Shown: positions 1-10,674, numbered from the stretch's first letter. The stretch is 64,000 nucleotides of DNA from Flaveria trinervia (GCA_025506515.1 CM046454.1:37436503-37500502); one strand, 5' to 3'. The notes: a model not told the origin generated them from the letters alone. A program made the numbers and translations.

Positions 1-1932
1 CCACCAAATGGCAGCAGGTATTGTATTCTATCCTTGAGCAACAACACTGAACTTTTCAGAATTAATATTTTCAGAGCTCAAAGATATGGCTCAAAAACAA
101 CTGCCAACCGTTGGATACTCTATCCACGGTTCATCATGGCCATTATAATAGACCAGCTTAATGCTGAGGGACTTGTTGGCGTGGGAGTCCCTGCTACGGC
201 TGTTTTGCCAGAAGTATACTCCCGGCACAACTCCGACCGGACACTCAAATGGCTGCCAAGCTGCGAAAACCCACGCAGCTGGAACCCACAGCCACCACCT
301 CCAAATCCAATGTCCCCACCAAACCCACCAAAAAGAAACCCAAATGGCTACTCAGGGAATTGAGTCCCCTGAGGATGCTCCTGCACAACAAACGCAGGAT
401 ATATCCACTAGTCCAAACCCCCTAGTGGATACAATGACTCCTCCAGCCACAGCCGCTCAGGCTTCCTCTCAACAGGAACCTGCAGCAACCCAAGGGGCAC
501 CTACTTATCTGGGATCTTCCTCACTTGAGGAGATTGCCATTGAAGAGCACCATCCACCCCAGGTGCACACTGCTTTCCCCTGTACCCCAACCAACCGCCC
601 CTCACAGCCCAACTTTAATAGTTGCACAAGTGCTGACTCAATTGCACTCCTCACCCCCTCCCCAGAAACCACTTACCACTGGGAATACCTCTACAATTGA
701 GGGGGAGGAATACAGTGCACCTGAGAACCCACAGCACAGGGGTTTAACTGTTCTATCTCCTGGTGTTGATATGGAGATAAGAACTTCTGGTGAGGCTGCC
801 ACTCTTCTGAATCAGCAAATGATCAGACTGAGGTTGGTAACATAACTAAGACCTCCCAGAGGCAACAGCCGATGAAGGACAACGTCCTGAGGCTGGAAGT
901 CCCCAGTTCCAAGCAAAGGGGCACATGCTAATCTGGTCTACACCCAGAGCATGTATATCCTGCTACAAGCAGGAGGTCAGGTGATTCAGCATATGCTGAT
1001 GATGACCTGGGCTTCTTCTATGATGTTTGCCCAGAACACGATCTAGAGGAGGAAGTCAGTAGACTGCAAAACCTACTTGACCAACTCTCTCAAGGAGTAA
1101 GACCATCTGCCACCACATCAACCCAACAGATGGCACCTTCCTCTGAAGGTCTCCTAAACACACAACCACTCACAAAATCTCAGCCACCTGCCTCTGTTTC
1201 TGGCACCATTCCTCAGGGACAGAACCCCCCTGAGCAACTGGCTGCTATCCTTCAAAATCCCCTATCTCTCATCACCCCCCAGCTAACTGAATTGGTGATC
1301 AAAACTGTTGATGAGAGACTTTTTCTGTCTTACAACCATGGTGGAGAATGTTCTGAGCAAAACACTTTCTGCTACTCAATTCCTGCAACCAATGCACCCA
1401 AAAAGGGGGAGAGTTCAGCAGTGAAAGGTAAAAGAAAGAGGAAAGAGAAGGAGAAAGAAACAGAAGAGACAGTAGTGGAAACTGAGGAGTTGGTTGAGGA
1501 GACTGAGAAAGAGAAGGAAAAAGAGAAGGAGGAGGCTACCATGGAGAAAGTGACTGAAAGTTCAAAAGACTTTCATGTCACATACAAGAAAAAGAAGAAG
1601 GATGAAAAAGAGAAAGCCTTGGAGCTGATGGTGAAGAAGCTGATGCCGAACACAGCAGATCAATGGATAACATCATTGATCAGTTGTTTAGGCAAGGCCA
1701 TGACACTGAAAAACTTGATTCTGAGATCAGAAGACTAGAGATTGAAGAAATCCAATCAAGATGGTCAAGTTATGATGTGTCAGAAAGAGAAAGGCTGGAG
1801 ATCATGATCAGATTTATAGCAAAACATCTTGGAAGATCATTGATCGAGATCAAAGCTTGGTCCAGGGACAGTATCTTGGCAATAACCACCAAGATCTGTT
1901 CGTCTGAAGAATATACAAAGGTTAATTGTTGA
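1..1932 (+). pseudogene. ORF3 of element A, broken N-terminal and middle part
   Basis: Homologous to the extra ORF downstream of pol in element C (35,660-38,992 on the other strand), entered in its N-terminal domain at about the TKWQQV motif. Stops and frameshifts split it into frames at 161-700, 1,130-1,738 and 1,663-1,932. Visible parts are a Pro/Thr/Gln-rich linker, a Lys/Glu-rich charged stretch (about 1,420-1,640) likely to be coiled coil, and a segment with DQLFRQG and ERERLEIMI that is conserved in C. No signal peptide or convincing membrane segment is visible, so calling it 'envelope' is not justified. Its function is unknown. Confidence 0.75.
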
Positions 1933-2005
1933 AGTTTTAAATGAAGCTGGTGCTGGGAGCAGGACTGAACTAGCCAAACAGTCAAAAGCCAAACTCACAT
2001 CCAAA

Positions 2006-2881
2006 ATGCTAGAACAGCCTGTCAACATTCCCACATCAAAACTACCAAAACCACAACCCACAAAACAATTCCCTCACCCTCTAAACCAACAGCCGATGAT
2101 GCACCAAGAAGAAGAAGAGAAGGGTGTGAGGCTAGAAGAAGTAGAAGAAGAGGATGAAGATGATAGTCTGCCACTCTCTGCTGTTCTGAAGCTACCAAAG
2201 CCCCAGAGTCAATCCATGATCACACCCGACTCTCAAAGGGAAATGGTCAGAGTCAAGATAGAAGAAGAAGAACAGCAGAAACAGCACGATGAGCAACTGT
2301 TGAAGATGGTTGACAAGGAATTTCCTCAGTCATCATCTATTCAAGCCATGAAAGGGCATGCTCAAAGGCTGTACACTCTCAGACACACCTTTCAGTATCA
2401 GAGGGAGAGAGTGAGAGTATGGCCAGACCCCAGGGTGAGTTCTAGAATCCATAAAAGAACTATCCCACACAGATACAACGGCCAAGTACGAAAAACAATA
2501 GAATCTACCATCATGTTGGCCGTTGTAGTCTCACCTTGGGAAATCATTGATGAATTCAAGAAAGCTCACCAAGCAAAGAAGACACCTCAAGCCTTACTAG
2601 AAAACAAGATGATTAAGAAGGGGTTGTTATACAAAAAGCTTGAAGACATCCAAAAGAATGAGCTCCAGTTACTCCTTGAAGGCAACCATCCGGATGAATT
2701 TGTATACAGGGAGGTAACTACGGTGGAGCTGAAAAATGGCAGGACCATGAAGTACTTATCAGAGTACTATGGTCCAGAGTTCTTCTTCGAAGGAGGAGCT
2801 GAAGAACTCTCTCAAGAGGAACAAATTGTTCTCCTTGAGGCCTATGTCCGTGAGTCATACAGACTCATTATGGGGAAGTGA
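2006..2881 (+). CDS. ORF3 C-terminal segment of element A (291 codons open)
   Basis: The longest uninterrupted part of ORF3 in A. It opens with a Lys/Pro/Glu-rich, probably disordered region (residues about 1-100) and continues into a well-conserved globular-looking domain (about 115-291) containing FQYQRERVRVWPDPRV, VVSPWEI, LLEGN.PDEF and a terminal EAYVRESYRLI. Element C has the same motifs in the same order at 35,660-36,171. The ORF stops about 200 bp before the polypurine tract. The ATG at 2,006 is only the first Met in this open frame; upstream homology (1,663-1,932) shows the original protein began much earlier and was frameshifted. Its function is unknown. Confidence 0.7.
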   Translation: MLEQPVNIPTSKLPKPQPTKQFPHPLNQQPMMHQEEEEKGVRLEEVEEEDEDDSLPLSAVLKLPKPQSQSMITPDSQREMVRVKIEEEEQQKQHDEQLLKMVDKEFPQSSSIQAMKGHAQRLYTLRHTFQYQRERVRVWPDPRVSSRIHKRTIPHRYNGQVRKTIESTIMLAVVVSPWEIIDEFKKAHQAKKTPQALLENKMIKKGLLYKKLEDIQKNELQLLLEGNHPDEFVYREVTTVELKNGRTMKYLSEYYGPEFFFEGGAEELSQEEQIVLLEAYVRESYRLIMGK

Positions 2882-3087
2882 ATCTCATGAATGGGATAAC
2901 AACTCTGTGTCCAGTTCCCCAAAACAGAGTTCCCATTCATACTCTGCCAAACAAATATTTGAGGTTCTTCCCAGGCCGGAGCGTACATGGGTCATCTTCT
3001 CTACTGATCAAGAAGGAAAAAGACCAACATTTTTGCCATCAATAAGTGGGAGTTTAAATAAGTTAGAGGTTTTGGCTGCATTGGTTC

Positions 3088-3097
3088 AGGGGGAGTT
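3088..3097 (+). promoter_or_regulatory. Polypurine tract of element A
   Basis: AGGGGGAG followed by TT sits directly against the TGTTGGACC start of the 3' LTR. This is the plus-strand primer site for reverse transcription. The same tract precedes the 3' LTR of C on the other strand (35,444-35,458). Confidence 0.8.
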
Positions 3098-3984
3098 TGT
3101 TGGACCAAAAGAACCAATGAGCCAAGATCAGAAAACTCTAAGTCCCACACGGTATCACAACAACTGCTGAAAGCCTCATCAGTAGTTTGACAAGTGCTGA
3201 AGACTTCAACAGCTGAAGATCAAGTGCTGAAGACCTTAACAGCTGAAGAACCAAAGTGCTGAAGTACAACAGCTGAAGAACACAAGTGCTGAAGCTGAAA
3301 GACCAAAGTACTGAAGTACAACAGCTGAAGAGTTCACAAGTGCTGAAGATCAACAACTGATGTACAAAGTCTGAAGACAAAGACTGAAGACATCAGCTGA
3401 TGATATCTACTGAAGTCATCAGCTGATGAAACGCCTGAAGGTCAAAGTCTGAAGACCAAGTACTGAAGCCTCAGTAGTTTGTCACAACTGCTGAAGAGTA
3501 CTTCTTCAGTAGTTGTGATATCAGTAGTTTTTTTTATGTTTCAGTAGTTTTGTAAAACGACTGAAGAGCTTGTTCTTCAGTCGTTGTAGTTTCAGTAGTT
3601 TTATATTTTGTACTTAACCTGCTGATATGTTCTCAGTAGTTGTGAACATTTCAGTAGTTTGTTAAGATTTAGTTATTTCTGTATTGGATCTGCCAGTTGT
3701 CACTTTCCGTGATAACAGCAGTGACTGTTGCACTCTATATAAGGAGTGACAACCATTGTAATCATTGAGTGAATGAGCAATTGAATGGAATATTGATTGA
3801 TTTGATTAGAAATATTCTACATCTATAAACATTCCTAGAAATCAGAAATTCATATTCTCTCCCTATAACCGTATGCGATCTTAACGCTTACATATATTGT
3901 TTGCTTGCTACAATTTGTCTAATTCGTTTGTGTATTCCGCTGCTTTATTCTGATACATCAAACTTGTGATCACTGATCCTGTCA
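3098..3984 (+). repeat. 3' LTR of element A (family 1)
   Basis: 887 bp, from TGTTGGACC to GATCCTGTCA, matched along its length by the LTRs of C and G. The U3 part is dense in CTGAAG/CTTCAG, AACTACTG/CAGTAGTT and AGCTGATG/CATCAGCT words that form inverted repeats. A TATATAA box lies at about 3,736-3,742, about 250 bp before the end, as expected for a copia LTR promoter. Confidence 0.9.
3556..3585 (+). other. Perfect 12-bp stem-loop in family-1 LTR
   Basis: AACGACTGAAGA, a GCTTGT loop, then TCTTCAGTCGTT: a perfect 12-bp stem. The same stem and loop occur in both LTRs of C (for example 34,896-34,925, read on its own strand), although the surrounding LTR has diverged. Confidence 0.8.
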
Positions 3985-5972
3985 GAGATGATATTAATAA
4001 TGTCATAGAAACCTAGCCTGCAAGAGTTGATCCTGACTGCCCTCAACTCATCATGTTGGGTGTTGTCTGGGAAGCAGCCCTGATAGAAGCTTCCATGAAA
4101 TCTGCAGACTAGTAAAGAAACTTTCTCCCCTTAGCTTCCTTTTCCCTCTTCTCTCTCTCTCTCCTAATCCTCAATTCCTCAGAAAGTCATTTTCTTTCCT
4201 TTGTCACTCACGAAACTTGGTTGACCAGGGGAGAGAGCTTTGACCTCATTGCTTGTGTAGCTTCAGCTCTCGCCAAGAGAGGTGAGATGCACCTCACCAC
4301 AGATGTCCATGAAGAGAATTGATCCTCTGTACAGTTGATGGTGATGAGACAGGGCTCTTAGGTTCTATCATTAGGCCTTCAGTCAAGGGTTTCCCTATGA
4401 ACAAATCTTAGGGTCTGCCTCAACATCCAATGACCAATGATATTGCTTAGCTCCTTCTGAAGTGAAACTCTGAAGTGATCCGTCTTGAATCCTTTGAGCC
4501 AGCCTGTCGATTGTCTAGATGGCTTGGTAGACAAGTGGCATGCTGCAAGGTTAAGACTTTCATGAATTCCAAGTCTGAAAGTTGTACCTTCTTGCTGCCC
4601 TGAACCTTTGAATGATAAGGGCTCTTTATTTTCATTTCATAACCACCCTATAATTGATTTGAAGTTAGTGGCGATGACATTGCCTTGCTATCCCTTCATC
4701 AAAAGACTTTGAATGAAAGAGTTATAGAGTCCACATTAATGTGAACTTGAGGAAGTTATTGAGTATAGACGGTTACAAGTGAAGATGGTGAGTCTTCATT
4801 CTCCATGCTCTGTGAAGAACTCCTAGGTTCTGTGTTTGTGAACTTTGTGATGACTTTCTCCCTTTTTTTGGTAGCATCATGCGCTTGCATAGATGAGCCA
4901 GAGGTTAGGTCAACCACATTCGCAGGTTCTTGTGTTCCTGGTTGAGCTCTTCTTAGAGGTCTCCCAGCTAGTTTTTCATTGAGATAAGAAATCTCAAGTT
5001 GTTGATCATTGACCCTATTTTGCAGGGTAGCCACCTGATATTCAAGGTGACTTTAGATAGGTGCATGTTTGTGATAGTTTTTGCACTTTAGCCTCAGATT
5101 CCCCTCCTCTTTATCAAAAGAATCATTGGGGGATGAGAGAATTGGATCAATATCTTCTCCCTCACCACCAACAAGAGTTCTTGGCTGCGGGATTTCCTCT
5201 ACTCAATGACAGCTTCAGTTCAAGTGTCAATGGGCCGAGTTGCCATGGTTGAGGTCTGAATGATTTAATCGCTTGCTGAAGTGAGAGCTTCTTCCATATG
5301 GATTACCTAAACAGGTTCAAAAGATCCACATCAGTGATAGGTGACTGATGTGAGCTAGACACAGGTGAGTTAGGAGCACTCATCTCTCTTTGAGTAGGGG
5401 AGGGATAGAGAGACTCATTATACTCACTGTAACCTAAGTCCTCATTAGTATACAAGTCTAGGTTGAGAATGGGTTGGTTTAAGTCTAAAGGCTGGGATGG
5501 TAGCTATCCCCTGAAGGTTGTTCACTTGAGTGTTGAGACTCAGAGTGAAGGATTAAGGCAGTTGGGCTTGTGAGCTCATCAGGTGAGCATGAGGAACTAT
5601 AGTACTGATCGTTGAAATGATAGGAGTGGTTTGCTCCTTAGGAGAAGTGGGAGCTCAAGTATCCACTTCATCATGTATGTTTAAGTATATGGGGGCCTGC
5701 GTAAACTCAATAGCTTGAGCAGGGGTTTGTTTGGATTATATTTTGTAGATGGTAATTTGGGGTCTTTTAATTGGTTAAGAAGTGCAAGGTGTGGGTTCAA
5801 CACTGGGTTGTATTGCCAGGTTGTCACCTTGAGCAATAAGCTCTAACATTTTAGGGACAAGGTTGTTTCTACCCCTAAAAAGCCAACAATGGCTTCTTCA
5901 AAATCTTAAAGATGTCGGACTTCATCTTTCCCAATTTAAGAATATAACATTTTTCCCTCAACTATGAGCCTA
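3985..5972 (-). pseudogene. ORF3 of element E, distal part
   Basis: Minus-strand remnant matching D ORF3 (about 26,080-28,000), continuing from 10,675 across insert B. A readable stretch at 4,756-5,034 contains a coiled-coil-like start (NRVNDQQLEISYLNEKLAG) and VVDLTSGSSMQ, which corresponds to D at about 26,940-27,060. 4,447-4,635 matches the Arg-rich segment of D near 27,400-27,500. Stops occur throughout and no product is expected. Confidence 0.72.
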
Positions 5973-6728
5973 AGTTGCACCCTGAAAGGATCATACATGC
6001 CAACTCAATGGGTGAATTGTTGACTGTTCAGCTGGAATCCCATAAGTCCAAGATGCAATGCGGATGAAGATATGCAAGAAAAATAACAAGTATTATCTTC
6101 CGCATTAGTCAATGCAGAAGACAAAAATCTGATGCGGACAAGTGTTTACTCTTCCGTATTAACTAATGCGGAAGACACAATACTTATGCTGAACAAGTTA
6201 CTCTTCCGCGTTGACTAATGCGGAAGAATAAAAGAAGACGCGGACAAGACTTTGATCATTCGTATTGACAAATGCAGATGACCAACCAAATGCGCACAAG
6301 TATTTGTTCATCCGCATTAACCAATGCGGATGACCAACTTACAAATGCTGATGATCAAATGGAAATGCTGATCAAGATTATCTCATCCGCATTCGTCAAT
6401 GCGGATGAACAATCAGAGATGCGGATCAAGACTTAGACTAGTTTCTGATGTAATAGGTCAGGGGTAATTTAGTCATTTTGTAAAGGCATCTTGTCTTGTC
6501 TATAAATAGAATAGTTTACCTCGTACTTAGGTGACGGTTGACAGATAGAGGATTTTGTTGTAATTATTCTCTGTAATTTGTCAACATTCATATATCAATA
6601 CAAACAGAATTTATGAGTAATTTTCTTGCTTGATTGTTCTTCGATTGTTTATTTCCGCCACTCAATCGTTGACTTGATTATCATATTCGATTCTCAGTAA
6701 GAATATCACTCTACTAAAAACCCAGTCA
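5973..6728 (+). repeat. 5' LTR of element B
   Basis: 756 bp ending ACCCAGTCA just before the primer-binding site. Its last 288 bp (6,441-6,728) are repeated at 10,381-10,669. It contains the six-hairpin array (6,096-6,408) and a TATAAATA box at 6,501-6,508. Confidence 0.88.
6096..6408 (+). repeat. Six-unit hairpin array in LTR of B
   Basis: Six 26-nt imperfect palindromes at 6,096-6,121, 6,150-6,175, 6,202-6,227, 6,256-6,281, 6,308-6,333 and 6,383-6,408. Each has an 11-nt arm such as TCTTCCGCATT, a 4-nt spacer, and the inverted arm AATGCGGAAGA. Units 1-3 use TCTTC/GAAGA ends and units 4-6 use TCAT/ATGA ends, so both arms changed together. Spacers of 26-49 nt carry looser ATGCGGA-like words. 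The 3' LTR remnant of B lacks the array. Confidence 0.85.
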
Positions 6729-6729
6729 T

Positions 6730-6740
6730 TGGTATCAGAG
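6730..6740 (+). promoter_or_regulatory. Primer-binding site of B
   Basis: TGGTATCAGAG two bases after the LTR end, complementary to the 3' end of plant initiator tRNA-Met. This fixes the plus orientation of B. Confidence 0.88.
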
Positions 6741-6975
6741 TTATGGCTCTCGATTCTCTTTCAGATCTGCGCACAGACTGAATAGAACTTGATTGATCTG
6801 ATAATCAAGTTGCTAGTAGTAGATATCATCATCTCTACTTAGCAAGCAGCAAGAATACTCTTGTCAAACAGCAAGAACACTCATTCTGAACCTCAACAGA
6901 ACTGCTTGAACAAGTTGGACTCATCAAACATAATCAATCTTAAAATCAACTAAATCTATACTTACACAAATCAAC

Positions 6976-8278
6976 ATGGATTCTAACAGTTACTCTGAAT
7001 TAGGTCATACACCTAAACCTCCCATGCTTAAACACAAATCTGAGTTTAAACAATGGAGAATACGGTTTAGAAATTATATCACAGGTGTAGATCCTGACTT
7101 TTGGATCTCAATATGTAAGGGTCCACATATCATGTTACTTTATCAACAGCTCAAGCTGCACTGTACAAGACTGCTAGAATACCAATTGAAGACTTAACTC
7201 TGGATGAAGATGACTATAAGAAAATCAAAATTGATCTTAAAGCATACTCTATTTTGTCTTAAGCACTCAAAATGGATGTGCTGAAAAGATTGGAAAAATA
7301 TGGAACTGCTAAAACTGTTTGGGATGCTCTTAAAATTATGTGTGAAGGTAGCAGTGAAGTTGCTGAAATCAACAAAGACAAGCTGGTCAATCAGTATGAA
7401 ACCTTCCATCACACCAAAGGAGAATCCATATCAAAACAACTGCACAGATTTGTACAGTTGGTCAAGACTTGGAAATTATGGGTGTTTCATACAACATTAA
7501 AGAACTCAACAAGAAAATGCTTCACAGTCTGCCTGAAAGCTGGAAGCAAAATGTCACAACGTTGAAAAATACTCTTGATCTTGAGAGTACTACTCTAGAA
7601 ATTATGATAGCCAAGATTGAAGCTTTAGAACTTGATGAACGAAGTAGAAATCTGAGTGGGCCAAGAGTGATTGAAGCCTACAAATTCCCTTCAGAATAAC
7701 ATTCTGTTGAAAATGCTTTCATCACAGAGGAAGATGACTTTATCTCATCAAGAGATCATATGAACAATAATGGGTTCATTGCATCTCCATCATTCAAGCA
7801 CCATTCAACTTCAGCACAAGCACCAAAAGTCTCCACTACACCTACAATCTCTCCAGAAGACTTAAAATCAGAAGAGCAAAAGGCAACCTACAATGCCTTT
7901 GTTGCAAGTTTTGAAGCATATCTTGGGGGAAGACTTACTTCTGCCCATTTAATACAGGAAGATTTAGAAGAATTAGATCCTGATGATGTTGAGGAGATGG
8001 ATCTACAGTGGCAAATGGCAATGATTACCAATAGAGCAAAGAAATTCTTCAGAAAAGGAAGAAAATTGAGCCTGAATGAGAACACAAAGCTTGGATATGA
8101 CAAATCCAAGGTAAAATGCTTCAACTGTGGCATGACTGGCCATTTCTCAAGAGAGTGCAATGCTCCTAAAAGAACCAACCATTCAAGGAACTCTCCTGGT
8201 CAATCATCTTCAAAGCCCAATTCAAGCTATCACTCAAACAATCAACAACAACAGTACCATCATTCTCATCATCAATAA
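6976..8278 (+). pseudogene. gag: gag of element B (UBN2-type, CCHC knuckle), frameshifted
   Basis: The coat and nucleocapsid precursor of a copia element. It begins MDSNSYSELGHTPKPPML at 6,976, about 235 bp after the PBS, and runs through three frames: 6,976-7,197, 7,272-7,699 and 7,760-8,278. The conserved core of plant copia gag is visible (TVWDALKIM.EGS, NQYETFHHTKGES, LPESWK). Near 8,115 an intact zinc knuckle reads CFNCGMTGHFSREC (CX2CX4HX4C), followed by a Ser/Asn/Gln/His-rich tail. Stops separate the pieces, so no full-length Gag can be made. Confidence 0.85.
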
Positions 8279-8346
8279 ACATACCAGAATCAACCACAGC
8301 TGACAAATCAAGCCATGCAAGCAGTCAGCCTTCTGCCAGTGCCCTT

Positions 8347-9149
8347 GTGATCAAACAAGATGGGATATGTGACTGGAGTGTGTATGCTGAGGAAGTCAAG
8401 CCTCAATTCCAGAATCATGCTCTCATGGCTCATATTAATGATGGACCATCTACAATGCCTACTGAGGTAAAAACTAACCTTTGTAGTGAGAAATGCATAA
8501 ATGAATTACAAGAGTATAGAGAACATAATCATAAACTGGCAGATAAAATTAAAGAAGAAAAGGTGAAGTCAGAAATGATGAAGAGAAAACTAAAAAGTTT
8601 TGAAATCAAAATCAAATCACTCATTTCTGACATAGAAAAATTGCATTGTGAGAAATATAATCTTGCAGTTGAAAATGAGCTACTTACTGAAAAGTTAGCT
8701 CAAGCTAAAGCTCAACAATCTATGACTGAAGTGAAACTTGAAATGTTTCAAATGTCTTCAGTCAAACTGCAAGAAATGTTGGATTCACAAAAGGATCCAA
8801 AGGACATGTTAGGGATTGGGTACAATCATGTCCTCCACCATACAATGACAATTACACTGTCATGCCTGACTCTGTATCACTCTCTGAATCAATTGAACCT
8901 AAAATTGTGGAACCTAAATCAGAAGTGAAACAGGTGACAAATCCTCAAAACAAACCTGATGTTTATTTTGAAACCAATGAGGACAAAATCGAGTTAGGAC
9001 ACCCAATCAAAATCAAAGAGTGTTCTAACAAGATAGTGATTGTCAAAAAACCATCAAGCCCTGTAAACGCAATTGTACCTTTTATAAAATTCATACCATC
9101 TGTTTTACAAGGGAAAAAACTATGTCAAAACAGCGAAACCCACTACTGA
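8347..9149 (+). pseudogene. gag-pro linker of B, coiled-coil part
   Basis: Two overlapping frames (8,347-8,928 and 8,862-9,149) continue gag. The first has a long Lys/Glu-rich stretch (about residues 45-140) with heptad-like leucines and a cysteine pair near the start (CSEKCINEL), followed by a short GIGYNH segment that also occurs in C (GIGYNHTAPP), G and, more distantly, D. The second frame is Lys/Pro-rich. Its role is unknown; position suggests an extended Gag region before the protease. Confidence 0.65.
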
Positions 9150-9397
9150 GAGTAGTTCTGATAATGAGATTGTATCTCCATAAAATTCAAGCAAATCAGA
9201 AAAGGTTTCACTAAAAAGAAACCAACTGTAAAACTGAGTTCAACACATAAAACTTCATCAGACCCTCAGTCATCCAAATTAAGGCAGGGAGTTGGGTTTG
9301 ATATCTGTAACAAAGAACATGTTGACCAGTTGAGAAAGAGGTGAGAAGTAGGTTGAAGAAACAGAAATAGCCCAGACAACTGAACAGGATTAGTATT

Positions 9398-9682
9398 GTG
9401 AAACAATCTACAAAAAGGGCTGATTCTGATTCATCACCTAAAGAAAAGAAAGTGACTCATCAAAAGAAAGTATCAGTTGAGTCACTCAAAGAAAAATCTG
9501 ATTCAAGAAATAAACAAATCTATTGTGATATTTGTGACATGTTCAGTCACAAGACAAATAAATGCTTCTTCAATCAATATTGTTCTATCTGTGATATGAA
9601 CAATCCCTCCACCAAAAATTGCTATTTCAACAAGTATTGTTCAAACTGCGACATGAACAATCCCAATACATCTGATTGTTAA
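9398..9682 (+). CDS. Second zinc-knuckle region of B, triplicated
   Basis: An open stretch of 94 codons ending at a stop. From residue 42 it has three tandem 19-residue units (57 bp each, from 9,521). Unit 1 is a canonical CX2CX4HX4C knuckle (CDICDMFSHKTNKC). Units 2 and 3 keep the three cysteines in register but have Pro in place of His (CSICDMNNPSTKNC, CSNCDMNNPNTSDC). C and G carry a single intact knuckle at the equivalent place before protease. The upstream half is Lys/Ser-rich. It is probably nucleic-acid binding by analogy with nucleocapsid knuckles. The ATG is only the first Met of the open frame. Confidence 0.7.
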   Translation: MKQSTKRADSDSSPKEKKVTHQKKVSVESLKEKSDSRNKQIYCDICDMFSHKTNKCFFNQYCSICDMNNPSTKNCYFNKYCSNCDMNNPNTSDC

Positions 9683-10125
9683 TTCAATCAGAAGGGGTTG
9701 AGAATTTCACAACAAAAGCCCATCTCAAAAACATCTACTGTGATGCATTCTGTCAAACGTCATCTTATAATACTCAATCTAGGACTCCTAGATCAACAAA
9801 TGATAGAAATAACTCAAAGGATTTAAGGAAGGGTCAAAGAAATCATCTCACAATGAAACACAAACTTGACTTTATGAAGCAAAAACCAACTTTTGATAAT
9901 GAAACTCGGATTAAATTTTTACAAAGAAATAGAGACCAACGATTTCATTATTCATCTGAATCTTCAGTAGAGGTAGATGAGATGACTCGACCAATTCATT
10001 ACCAAAAATATCCCAAATCACCTTCATCTAAATCACCATTCAGAAGGAAATACCAGGAGGTGACTATCATGAATAGGAACGGGAAACCCAAGACCATCAT
10101 GGCTTGGGTTCCTTATTCTAATTAG
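9676..10125 (+). pseudogene. Basic gag-pro linker of B
   Basis: 149 codons rich in Arg, Lys, Ser and Asn, ending in NGKPKTIMAWVPYSN just before protease. It continues the triplicated knuckle region in another frame after a stop at 9,680. D and E have an equivalent KTSKAWVSK-type end before their protease. No domain is recognised. Confidence 0.6.
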
Positions 10126-10159
10126 TTCTTTTTGTTTGTAGTTTCATCCACACAGGTCT

Positions 10160-10385
10160 AATATCCTATGGTATGTAGACAGTGGATGCTCCCGACACAT
10201 GACTGGATATTGTTCCCTCCTTCATGATTTCAAGTACATACAAGGGACTACTGTGGCATTCGGTGGAGATTCAGAAGGTGGCAGGATTACAGGAGAAGGA
10301 TTTATGACAAATGGGATGCTGAGCTTTGACAGAGTGAATTACTGTGAGCAACTGAATTTTAATCTGCTAAGCGTGTCTCAGTTTC
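10160..10385 (+). pseudogene. pol: Protease motif and start of pre-integrase domain of B, truncated
   Basis: Reads LWYVDSGCSRHMTG, the aspartic protease active-site motif (DSG) of copia Pol, then the GAG-pre-integrase segment to NLLSVSQF. The frame then enters LTR sequence and stops within three codons. Everything from the rest of the pre-integrase domain through RNase H has been deleted, so B cannot mobilise itself. Confidence 0.85.
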
Positions 10386-10669
10386 TGATGTAATAGGCCA
10401 GGGGTAGTTTAGTCATTTTGTAAAGGCATCTTGTCTTGTTTATAAATAGAATAGTTTACCTCGTACTGAGGTGACGGTTGACAGATAGAGGATTTTTGTT
10501 GTAATTATTCTCTGTAATTTGTCAACATTCATATATCAATACAAACAGAATTTATGAGTAATTTTCTTGCTTGATTGTTCTTCGATTGTTTGTTTCCGCC
10601 ACTCAATCGTTGACTTGATTATCATATTCGATTCTTAGTAAGAATATCACTCTTACTAAAATCCCGTCA
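10381..10669 (+). repeat. 3' LTR remnant of element B
   Basis: 289 bp matching 6,441-6,728 almost base for base, including TATAAATA and the CCCGTCA end. The first part of the LTR, including the hairpin array, is missing because of the internal deletion. Confidence 0.9.
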
Positions 10670-10674
10670 GCCTA

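Larger units (their letters stand above)
1..3984 (+). mobile_element. Ty1/copia element A (family 1), 3' part
   Basis: The right-hand end of a plus-strand copia element whose gag-pol lies left of the window. Visible order: broken ORF3, polypurine tract, 3' LTR. It is assigned to the same family as elements C (34,523-46,803) and G (from 60,201) because the LTR start (TGTTGGACCAAAAGAACC), the ORF3 and the polypurine tract match. Directly after its LTR the sequence becomes minus-strand ORF3 of element E, so A most likely inserted into E. The matching target duplication would be off the left edge, so this cannot be confirmed here. Confidence 0.88.
5973..10669 (+). mobile_element. Copia element B (family 2), internally deleted, inserted in E ORF3
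   Basis: 4.7 kb flanked by GCCTA duplications (5,968-5,972 and 10,670-10,674). It holds a 5' LTR, PBS, gag, linker, the protease motif and the start of the pre-integrase domain, then jumps directly into the middle of its 3' LTR at about 10,380. Integrase, RT, RNase H, any ORF3, the polypurine tract and the first ~470 bp of the 3' LTR are missing. With this target duplication the first LTR base is A (AGTTGCACC) where TG would be expected, probably a point change. Confidence 0.9.

Noticed and set aside
6096..6408. CRISPR-like spaced palindromic repeats
   Set aside because: Units are degenerate, spacers are related to each other, there are no cas genes, and the array lies inside a plant retrotransposon LTR.
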